From: Alitta virens
Taxonomy: Eukaryota > Annelida > Polychaeta > Phyllodocida > Nereididae
Length of the DNA stretch: 64,000 nucleotides
Assembly: GCA_932294295.1 (NCBI GenBank)
Contig: OW028579.1
Span: 5,292,370 to 5,356,369 of the forward strand
Direction of reading: 5' to 3'
The notes beneath the pieces were generated by a model. The model was not told the origin of the DNA and searched no databases. It was given only the letters and a program-made list of their open reading frames with translations. The position numbers were made by a program, and so were the translations under genes. The first letter of the stretch is position 1; each line of letters opens with the position of its first letter. This document shows, piece by piece, positions 36,401 through 45,500 of the stretch.

Positions 36401-36645
36401 TAGAAGTGTTTTACTAAGTTTATTTTAGGTGTAATTACTAATGTACTGTAATTGGGAGCACGTGGTCCGATTGTGAAAATTATCAAAACACAAATTCTTG
36501 CTTACCTCGTTGGGGATGCTCGCGGATATACCATGGAAAAGGTCCTGGGCGATGTAAGCGACACCACGCCCACCCTGCCAAATGACTTGTTGCGTTTGCT
36601 GGGGAACTCGACATGGCAAACGCAGCAACCCCTGTCATCCGCCAT
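27488..36645 (-). CDS. transposase-like protein: N-terminal Cys cluster, DUF6589-like core, two PHD fingers (15 exons, 1,007 codons, one internal TGA)
   Basis: Exons (minus): 36645-36506, 35951-35788, 35742-35657, 35442-35266, 34945-34755, 34192-33922, 32668-32498, 31557-31348, 31197-30946, 30659-30522, 30404-30164, 29988-29725, 29503-29276, 28170-28039, 27843-27488. All phases agree and total 3,021 nt. Exons 1-2 give CCVCH and FLCLSC, a zinc-knuckle-like cluster. Exons 6-10 match my memory of DUF6589: VDRLGATYNKKLLNW, FCWDNVQ, SHLHL, DPYAFLPDSHAFQQK, LLVSGDGLSVE, PCPQEFHKD. Exons 11-13 encode two PHD fingers (CGCMCGN...WFHPAC...CYCSSSC; YCSCQQH...WYHPQC...WFCSSEC). Exon 14 has NPLGKPHGNIGLDLVNEHLN. 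A single TGA at 31,056-31,054 interrupts exon 9 where an Arg codon (CGA) is likely, so this copy is probably inactive unless the stop is read through. Catalytic residues cannot be assigned here. Confidence 0.85.
28425..29115. other. intron of the transposase-like gene with GGTTTAACC-type repeats
   Basis: The two ends are rich in inverted motifs (CAACCGGGGTTAAAT, TTTAACCCAGGTTTAACCC, CGGGTTTAACCTGGGTTAAA), which suggests a nested MITE. The boundaries could not be set. Confidence 0.35.
31054..31056 (-). pseudogene. in-frame TGA in the transposase-like gene
   Basis: On the minus strand the codons read GTG GAG TGA ATG CTA CAG. Both sides stay open in the same frame (SVE before, MLQAQRAMSGGEF after). 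A CGA-to-TGA change at a CpG is the simplest explanation. A sequencing error cannot be excluded. Confidence 0.8.
32205..32445 (+). mobile_element. SINE in an intron of the transposase-like gene
   Basis: It starts CTGCTGAAGGTCCCAGACTC (box B region, mutated) and continues through GGGGTAAATGTGTAACATGG to CATAAGCTGACTAAGCTTCA. Confidence 0.6.
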
Positions 36646-36774
36646 GTTCAAGTTAGCAAAAGCCTTAACCTCGTGACCTAATTCTCACTGTGACGTCGCT
36701 GTAGCCCTCTTGTGAGTTTTTGCGGAACTAGGCGGCCATGCTTCAGGCTTTTCAACCAAAATGTGAATTCGAAA

Positions 36775-36841
36775 ATGGCACAGAAATCGATTAATATTGG
36801 AAGAAATCAAGCATATCTAAGCGCGACACAAAAGAAAAAAG
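36775..36841 (+). other. outward-facing ORF with splice donor at the right end of the element
   Basis: A plus-strand ATG opens 22 codons (MAQKSINIGRNQAYL...) and ends exactly at a good donor (AAAAAAG before GTATGT), pointing out of the element, about 130 bp from the divergent transposase ATG at 36,645. The same ATG context and donor are recognisable in the short copy (about 44,777-44,843), although its frame is broken by stops. This could be a first exon of an outward transcript or only a chance ORF in a conserved terminal region. Confidence 0.35.
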
Positions 36842-36948
36842 GTATGTCTAACGCTACAGAGGGTGTATGTTGTGTGACAAACGTTTACTAAAAGGCTAGT
36901 TCCCACTCAAGCAAAAAAGTCAATATTTTTTCATCCAGGACCTTGTAA

Positions 36949-36967
36949 CCCTGTCCTATGGACAGGG
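36949..36967. repeat. right subterminal hairpin of the 14.7-kb element
   Basis: CCCTGTCC, TAT, GGACAGGG: an 8-bp perfect stem with a 3-base loop, 12 bp from the element end. The short copy lacks this hairpin: its sequence goes from TTGTAACC directly to the end. Confidence 0.75.
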
Positions 36968-36979
36968 GACTTGTAGCTA

Positions 36980-36988
36980 AGGGAAACA
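36980..36988. repeat. right target-site duplication AGGGAAACA
   Basis: Identical to 22,298-22,306. The match extends two more bases outward-in (TA), which could be part of the duplication or of the element end. Confidence 0.8.
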
Positions 36989-37221
36989 GGGGTTCTATGA
37001 CAACACAACATCATATGCTAATGGCTATGCAAGTCAGCAGTTTTATCTTTGGTCATGTTTTAGATCCAATTGTTGTGGCTAGTCATGTAATTTACTCTTG
37101 CTTAGCACAATCCCCAGGAAGTTGAGAAAGGCTCAAGCTGGAACAGGCCTGCCAATGGTGTACATTTTTAATGTTGGCCGCTCAACAAACACGGATTCTT
37201 AACATTACATTTAAGAATATT

Positions 37222-37393
37222 TAAGGCCAATTTCACGCTTCAGAGGACGTCATGTGATCGACCAAGGACTCACTTAAATGGTTAAGGCAGTCCCTCAACC
37301 AAAAGGAGTCCTGGACCCACATGACATCATCTGGCGTTTATTTTGAAATATAGTCTATGAGACTAATTTCCAAGTCTATGAAATTGGCTGTAA
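37222..37393. mobile_element. palindromic MITE (GACGTC family)
   Basis: The arms carry CAGAGGACGTCATGTGA and its inverse, and it ends TTCCAAGTCTATGAAATTGG then CTGTAA. Confidence 0.7.
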
Positions 37394-38157
37394 AATGTAC
37401 ATTGTGCAGTCTCCAATAAATTTTTCATCAAATATGATGGAATTGAACGAAAATCGGTCAACAAAATTGCAACGTGTTTAGGGGGGAGGGTGAAACCCTA
37501 CAGAAAAGGTGCATAATCGTGAGTTGGGTATTCATAAACACTCTGGCATCATTGATACTGTCTGGGTAGTCCCAGAGGAAGCTCAGACACCAAATTGATA
37601 TTGATAAAAGCATATCATCACCTGAGGGTCATGCACCAGAAGCTTAAAAGAGCTGTGCAATCAGTGCATGCCTGGGTACGGACAATTTTGAAACAAGTTT
37701 TCATTTAATATGATTCAAAGAAGTTTTGTATTTTTGACTCTATTTGTTAATTATTTGTTAATAACTATCTTGGGATGGCTATCAATATTGAATGCTTTGT
37801 TGTATTGAGTGACAGTCTGTTGTGTACAAACCTTGGGTAGACTGTTTTGAATTCACTGTAAGTTTACCTTTTCAATTAACTTTCGGACACTTTGTTATTG
37901 ATAAACTAAAGTGGTATCATCAGCAAAGAGGATGATATGTGATTTACAAACCGTAACAATATTTTGTCCTTGCCATTCCTTTCAATTGATACAAAAAACC
38001 TAGACCAAGGTAGACAATTTTCTGCTATACAATGCTATCTGCCACTGAACTGTCTGGCTATAGCTGGCTACTTAAAGCCGGATCTGAAGTACATGCAGTA
38101 CCAATGGTTGAGTGTTTACCTTGCAAATTATTTATATATATATATATATATATATAG

Positions 38158-38295
38158 ATATACCATAAAGGAGGGTATTATCGACAGGGCGGGTATAATC
38201 GACACTCACATTATAATGTTAACAATTTTGTTAACAAACCAATTTAAGTGTCGATAATACCGCCCTGTCGATAATACCATCCTTTACGGTATATA
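38158..38295. mobile_element. palindromic TA-type MITE
   Basis: The left arm TACCATAAAGGAGGGTATTA and TCGACAGGGCGG pair with the right arm CCGCCCTGTCGATAATACCA and TCCTTTACGGTA. Ends are TA. Almost the whole element can form one hairpin. Confidence 0.8.
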
Positions 38296-39531
38296 GTTCT
38301 ATTGACAAATTTAATATCAGGAATTGATACATGTGTCATATAACATTACAAAACAAACATACAACATTACAAAACCAAGTCTGGTGTCTATATCCAGTGT
38401 ATACAATCTATAATCTACTAGTAGTTCCAAATATTTACTTGATATACACAAGATCGTTCCAGTTTTTCTTAGTTTGCAATCAATTAATGGACAATATAAG
38501 AATATAATATCATAACACTTAGATTGGCCACTTACATATATACATGAATATAAGAATGAGAGTTAATACTGTACAGGTCAACACTGCAAGTGTTTAATAT
38601 TGTCATCTTCACAAAACAAATTACTATAGAATAAAAATTCAACGCAAAACAGTATGGCACGATGATCACCAGGGCTGGTGAAATGGTGAAAGTGGGTGTC
38701 CATGGGCTGGGTCACTGGGTGGGGTCTTCAGAGCAACATTGCGCTAACGTCTGAAATGGCGAAAGGGGATGTCCATGGGCTAGGTCAATGGGCAGGGTCT
38801 TCAGAGCAACAAGGGGGGCACCAATACTGCATTAATGTTATTACATAACTTTGTATATAGATAACAAATTACCATTTTGAAGTAAAATGGTTCAGGTGCA
38901 GTGCATATGTACATTTATGTTATTCTTTAGTAGATGGTGCACATGGTAGGCGGAGCTGACTAAAGCTAGGAGTAGACAAAGAATATGTACCAAGAAGCGC
39001 CATTCCTTATACTTAACATTGTAAACGCTGTGCCTCCTTCCCCAGAATTCCCGGCGCTCGGCACAAATTCAACACCCCTAGCGGATAATAAAATCCGAAC
39101 TGAAAGTGTCTCCGTCCATCCGTACTTTCGTCTATTTGATGTTTGAAATAAATAAGATCTATCATTACCCCAATTTCAGTGCCTTAATGAGCGAATGGAC
39201 AACATATATACCACAATTTACACAATGTTACAATCATTAGATCTAAACGCTATGCTACATAAGGCTTATCTTGTCAAATGACGTCATAATCGGCCAGTAT
39301 GATGTCACACAATTGTCGCCGATTGTTCTCTGTTTGTGACGTCATTAGCTCAGTTAACAATGCGCCTCCTTTCCCCAGCATGCATAGTGCATCCTACTTA
39401 CGAGAGTGCGTGTTCTTGGTACATATTATTTGGAGTAGACAGAAGTGGCTGGCCTAAGCCAGTTATAGCTACAGCCAGGAATAGGTCACTACAGCGGTCT
39501 AGAGTCAACCGTATTTTATGAAACTAACTGT

Positions 39532-40384
39532 AGGGTAAAGTTGGGTAATATGGGCATACTTTGGTCTCACTGATGCTGTGATGAAAGTAATTAGGGGAAA
39601 TGCACCATTTCATTTGTTTGATTTTCTGTAAGTAATCAGCTTTAAATCCAGGGCATATGATACGTATATCCATAATCCTTTTGTAACAGCATGGCTTTGA
39701 AATTTTTTTTCTATACTAATTTCAACTATAAATGCCGTTTAATATGAGCAAGATAAATGTTTAATATTTTTAATATCCTACACAAAAGTCTTGTCACTGT
39801 GGTGTAAATTTCAACAGAACAGACTTATCCCACATGCTAGCGGCATCAAATGTGGGTCGATCTCCATGGGCTCTCATAATGTATTTTTTGCATAATTCAT
39901 ACTGTACTGTATTTCTGTCCAAGTAAGTCTTCTGTATCTGTATCCGATGTTAGCCACATTTTGATTGTTGTTTTATGTTTCACTCCTTACATGATATTTT
40001 TGATTAACAATAAGTATTATTAAAGAATGCATTTATCACCTGTGCTCATATTACCCAACAACGTGCGCCTGACATAACTTGGCCATTGCAAATCAAAGAA
40101 AAGAGTGTTTGCTATGAAAAAAACACCAGGTCGATATATCTACACCAAATTAGCATATTCTACAGGCTCTTTCCCTTTGTAAAAACAATGAAAGAAATGA
40201 CAGGTAAATATTTAAGTCAGCATATCATTGAAAAAAATTGCAACCTCAAATGTGCTGTCTGCTCCAGGGATGATGACTTTCCATATACTTGAAAATTCCA
40301 CCAGGTGTGAGCATGTACCCCTGATGGCTTTCAGCTACTGCACGGTGCCCATATAATGCTGCCCATATTACCCAACTTTACCCT
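39532..40384. mobile_element. TIR element of about 850 bp
   Basis: Both ends carry AGGGTAAAGTTGGGTAATAT followed by GGGCA as a perfect inverted repeat of about 25 bp. Internal ORFs are short; one 68-codon frame at 40,086-40,292 is not recognisable. Probably a non-autonomous or decayed DNA transposon. Confidence 0.75.
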
Positions 40385-40591
40385 GTATAAAAAATTATGA
40401 TGGTGCCTCATTGTTGAGTGCTTTTTCTAGTTTAAATTTAATCGTAGAACTAATTACCTGCTAGTAGGTATAGTTCTCTCATGTTTGTTCAGCCTTCTTT
40501 GTGGCACTCCAATTTGAATCATTTATCAAAATTAATCCAGTTAAATTCTAAGGTAAAGATCCTAGGAACTCTTCTGCAGTACACGTTAAAC

Positions 40592-40777
40592 TTCACAGCC
40601 AATTTAACTTAACTTTAGAACAGAGGGAGAGCTGCTACAGATGATGTCATGTGAATGCAGGACTATCATGAGTTAAAGCAGTCCCTCAGCCAATGAGAGT
40701 CCTGGATTCACATGACGTCCTCTGGAGCAGTTCCTCTTTTCTGGGTTTAGTTTCCAAGTCTATGCAGTTGGCTGTAA
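40592..40777. mobile_element. palindromic MITE (GACGTC family)
   Basis: CACAGCCAATTTAACTTAAC at the left and TTTCCAAGTCTATGCAGTTG with GCTGTAA at the right; the central arms have GGACTATCATG and GAGAGTCCTGGATTCACATG. Confidence 0.65.
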
Positions 40778-41530
40778 AGGATTGTGATGAACTTAATCCA
40801 GTCCAGAACAGTCACTGACAGATACCATGTGACACCGACGTAGACGACGTCGGACCAAAATAAGACCAACATCGGGCCGACGTATCATTTATCAGGGCAG
40901 TCTGTTATCTTGTGTTAAAACTAAGAGGTTTCAACATTAAGTTGTACCAGAGGTCATCAACTGCCCAGGTAGCAAGCAACAACTACATTAATTTTTATTA
41001 CACAAGTTGTAAGAAGAACATCTAGTTGTTTTTTAATAAAACATTTTATTGAAAATATTGCGTTGATAAAAATAAGTATAAATCACAGTGACTTTAGACA
41101 AGTGGAAAATGGTACATTCTGAAAATTGAGATATACACCAGTTTGAAAAAGTAATTTAAAAATAAATGTACATAACAACTGCACACAATTTGTTAAAAAA
41201 TCAATCAAATGAAAATCATCCTAGCATAATGACTTTAAATCGTTTGAAATTATTCGGAGAGCAAAACAAAACAGCAAAATATGTGAACACTATGAATATG
41301 TACACGTAGCAGTCCAATCAGCAATTCTGAGATAAGTACTGTAGTCGTAACAAAATTGTAGAATATGTAGAATATGTACAAAAATCATATTAGAATTATT
41401 ATGCTAAGCTATGCTTCTGCTTTTATCCTTCCTTTAAGGCCACCCTTTTCTTGAAACATGCCTATACATTGCCAAGTATCTTTGATATTATTTACGGGCA
41501 TCTTTCAAAATGGCAATTAAATTGTCAATA

Positions 41531-41687
41531 TTACAGCAGATATTGTAGACATGGAAACTAAACACCAGGGGGTGTCATGTGAATCCAGGACTCCAATTGG
41601 CTGAATGGCCACCTTAGCCAATAGGAGTCCTAGATTCACATGACGTCCTTTGGAGTCTAATTTCCAGTCCATGAGTTCTACTGTAAT
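41531..41687. mobile_element. palindromic MITE (GACGTC family)
   Basis: Starts TTACAGCAGATATTG and ends TTCTACTGTAA. The arms GAATCCAGGACTCCAATTGG and CCAATAGGAGTCCTAGATTC pair. Confidence 0.75.
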
Positions 41688-42421
41688 ATGAAAACCTAAT
41701 AAATAGATTATAAAACAAACGTGAAGACCAACTGATTGGTGGACTACAGTCACTGTTACTTATTGATTTATGGTAAAAAACCCTGAAATTCATTTCCCAA
41801 TAAAGATTACCTCACCAAAATTAATTCCTAATTAAGTTTAACTCACCACTAAAAATTAATTTCCTAATTTAGTTTACCTCACCTCTAAAATCTGTATATT
41901 TGGGACATAAAATGGTTTCACTTTGTTGATTCTCAGATAACATTGTCACATTGGTTTGACCTAGGCTTGGCATCTCGAATGTTGGATCAGTGTTTGGCCA
42001 GCTGACCAGCTTGACGGGTTCTAAAGTATCTAGTAATTGTTTTTCTCAATAAATCTGCACTGTATATTGACTGAGAGTTGGTACCAGACTGGGCCAACAT
42101 TGAGCCGACATGGAGCCGACATGGGGCCGACATTGATCCAACATTGATCCAACATGGGCAATGTCTGGTTAATATGGTACCGACCTCGATGCATGGTTAG
42201 CCTGCATATCAATCATTCCTTATCTCACGAAAAGTGTACTCATTATAATGTAAGTAGAACCACTAAACTGTTTTCAGTACTTTTGCTTATATATTTATTA
42301 TTCACTTGAAAAATCAATCTAACATTAATTTTCCCAGATTACATGCCACATTATATATAAAACGTCAAACAGGTGTTCTTGCTGGACATATTGTCATTGT
42401 TTTCATTGGGTGTGGGCATTT

Positions 42422-42427
42422 TATTTA
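42422..42427 (-). terminator. polyadenylation signal AATAAA, paralogue B
   Basis: A canonical hexamer on the minus strand about 95 nt after the stop of paralogue B. Confidence 0.4.
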
Positions 42428-42520
42428 TTTTTGTTCCATAGTGCGTACTGTACGTTATTGAAAACCTCCTCTAGTTTAACGAAAAAAAAATATTGAGTGT
42501 AAATTTCTCCATTAAAAAGA

Positions 42521-45500
42521 TTAGAAGACATATTTGGCTAATATCAGCATCACAACTTGTACAACTACAGAGAGACTGAGCAGACTTGAAGCTCCGCTGG
42601 TGTTCCTGGCTGGATTTTTCTCACACTTGTCCTCTTCTTCGTAAAATTTAGAGACTTCGAATGGTTTTTCAACCTGAAATTAGAATATATCAGCATGTTT
42701 GCATGAAACTAGAACTATGTAATACTATCTGTTGTGGTACTAGTAAACTCTGTGATTGTATTCTTGAATTTTTTCCTGGAAGTTTTTTTTTTATTAACTT
42801 CTAATTAGAAATGGGTCCTCGCTTTATTAACTTCTAACTTTAAAATTGGTCCTCGCTTTAATTTCTAACTTGAAAATTGGTCCTCGCTTTAATTTCTAAC
42901 TTGAAAATTGGTCCTCGCTTTATTAATTTCTAACTTGAAAATTGGTCCTCGCTTTATTAACTTCTAACTTGAAAATTGGTCCTCGTTTTATTAATTTCTA
43001 ACTTGAAAATTAGTCCTCGCTTTATTGATTTCTAACTTGAAATGGGTCCTCGCTTTATTAATTTCTAACTTGAAATGGGTCCTCGCTTTATTAACTTCTA
43101 ACTTGAAAATTGGTCCTCGCTTTATTAATTTCTAACTTGAAAATTAATCCTCGCTTTATTAACTTCTAACTTGAAAATTGGTCCTCGCTTTATTAATTTC
43201 TAACTTGAAAATTGGTCCTCGCTTTATTAATTTCTAACTTGAAAATTGGTCCTCGCTTTATTAATTTCTAACTTGAAAAGGGTCCTCGCTTATAAAATTG
43301 GCTGTCGACCTATTTCAGAATATTCATTTTCGGTAATTTAATAAATGCAGTTGTTTAATGTAAGAACTAATTGTAACCGAGTTAAAGTAATTGAATTGAA
43401 AGTCAATTTGCAACTTCAAGTAATATATCTTACCCAAAAAAAGTCCGGATGAGCACTGCATATCATGACTTGATCGGATGATGGGTCTGTCATGGCTTTC
43501 TGGAAACTATCTCTCATCGTTTTGTTGCTCCAGTCGGTTTCTTCAATTATTTCCCACCATTTTTTTCCTTCATATTTTTCACCAACAAGCTGGAAGTCAT
43601 CTGAATTATCTTCATTAGATCTAAAAAGGATAAAAACATTTCAGCATTAATTCGAGTGACATGAACATTGTCAGAATCACGGTCAACCCATCCCCTGATA
43701 AATTAGGCTGACCTGATTCAACAAACTTCATAATCATTTACAAATTTACAAAGGTTTATGACATTAGAAATACTGCAAGGCATCATAAATTGTGTGTTAA
43801 CATGCATTAGAATGACTATCATTGATCATTGTGATGTTTCATAGTGCCCCGACAACATGCTAAATTGGTTAGACATCGCTGTGATGTTAGCATATGACAC
43901 GATGCAGACTAGATCATATCTGGAATGCTATTTTGGTAAGTCATTACATATTCTTGACAGTTAAATCTTAGCTGGGTGGACTAATGGTTAAGGCATCCAC
44001 CAATTCCTCATTGGCCAGCCCTGCTGAAGGTCCCGGGTTAGATCCCTGGCTCAAGCACTTTTCGTTCGCTCCATCTCAGCTAATAATGATCGCATGAGAT
44101 GTTAAATTGGAGGTGCCTTGCACTCGATGCTTATTCTAGGGCTAGTAAATGACCCCACCCATGGAGTAAATATGTAACATGGTGTGGACTCCAAGCCTTA
44201 TCATCTATCTCATCATTACATCTGCTTCTAGCCAGAACCGACCTACATTGCATTAGATGCGATGTAGGGTCGGAACGGCTTCGATAGAAATTCATGGAAT
44301 TTGACATTTATGCATCAGTTTTCTCAATAAATACCATTACATACCTCATTTCATCGTTTTCCGCATGAGGACTACTCTGTTTACTATTGCATGCACTCAC
44401 ATATTCATCAAAAAATCATTAGAAATGTCGTTCAAAGAGCATTTTCATAAATTTACGTTTGCTTGTTCATGCTTTTGCCATTCACGACTGATTCCCTGAG
44501 TCAGAATGAAAGCGAGGCGTTGGGAAAACCCTCCTGTGGACGTCATTGACACAATGTGGCGCCACTGTGCCTGTACAGACTTTGTTGACATTAAATAGTG
44601 AAAAATTTGCTCCATTTGCTTGTTATTGAATTTAAATCATGTGGATGGTATTTTAATGCGCTATTCCGTGTAAAACTTGTTATCCACTAGGGGCGTTGAA
44701 ACATCGCCAGAGTTTTTTTTTGGAGGAACTAGGCGGCCACGCTGTCATGTATTATCAACGAAACATGAATTCGAAAATGGCACAGAAATCGATAAAAATT
44801 GAAAGAAATCAACCATAACTGAGTGCTACACAATAGAAAAGAGGTATGTGTAAACCTAGAGCAGGTGTATTTCGTGTGGCATACGTTTATTAAAAGGCTA
44901 GTTCCCACAAGTCGAAATTCCATACTTTTCATGTATGACGTTGTAACCTAGTCTGCTTCCGACAACTGGTCATATAAGCTGACTAAGCTACAGCATTGAG
45001 AATAGACATAAAAACTGTTTAATCATGGTACTGTAGCCCCCTGTGGAGCTAACCGACTACATGTACTCACACAAAGCTTTTTTTCTCATCAAATAGAAGA
45101 ATTTAAATATTGGTTAAAAAAAGGCATTTACTTAATTTCTGCTCCAGTGTACTTCATTGTAGCCCCTGGTGGCATCATACTCAAGCAGGATGAAAAGTTG
45201 CTCAATTTTGGGTAATACATAACGAAAATAAAGCACATCTCATTCCGGGTTGATAAACCTCCCTGTAAGTTAACCGTCAACATGTAAATTACATATTAGG
45301 GTAATTGTTATTGCAAATTATGTACAAATAATATATTAAAAAGATGGTTGTGTCCTCAAATTTATTGTAGAGGGCATGTATGCTTTCTAGGACAAATCTG
45401 TGTTTTTGAGTTTTCATCTAGTATTTTTTTTTACGTATTCTTATAAAGTTTTTTTCTATAATTGATGTTTACAGTATTCATGTTAGTTGCAATGAATAAA

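Larger units (their letters stand above)
22307..36979. mobile_element. 14.7-kb two-gene DNA transposon-like element: RecQ helicase + DUF6589/PHD protein
   Basis: The outer ends are TAGC...GCTA (4-bp TIR), flanked by a perfect 9-bp direct repeat AGGGAAACA at 22,298-22,306 and 36,980-36,988 (11 bp if TA is included). Both ends carry a subterminal hairpin. Inside are two convergent spliced genes whose stops are about 71 nt apart: a RecQ-type helicase (+) and a large transposase-like gene (-). The ends, but not the genes, recur in a 722-bp derivative at 44,229-44,950 with its own duplication. The introns carry later SINE and MITE insertions, so the copy is not young. From memory, the gene content resembles the AcademH lineage; the classical Academ TSD I recall (3-4 bp) does not match the 8-9 bp seen here. 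Class assignment is therefore inference; the boundaries are directly supported. Confidence 0.85.
37394..42520. other. intergenic stretch between the element and paralogue B
   Basis: No exon could be supported. Besides the separately listed MITEs at 38.2, 39.5, 40.6 and 41.5 kb, it holds two imperfect copies of a GGGTGTCCATGGGCT/GGGATGTCCATGGGCT repeat at about 38,670-38,815 and GGGCCGACAT-type tracts at 42,085-42,190. Confidence 0.4.

Noticed and set aside
22307..36979. Helitron interpretation of the helicase-bearing element
   Set aside because: The helicase is RecQ-type, not the Pif1-type of Rep-Hel proteins; no Rep/HUH motif was seen, and a target-site duplication is present, which Helitrons lack.
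22307..36979. Treating the RecQ and PHD genes as ordinary host genes
   Set aside because: Both lie between a perfect direct repeat, and the boundary sequences recur together in a 722-bp insertion in a SINE.
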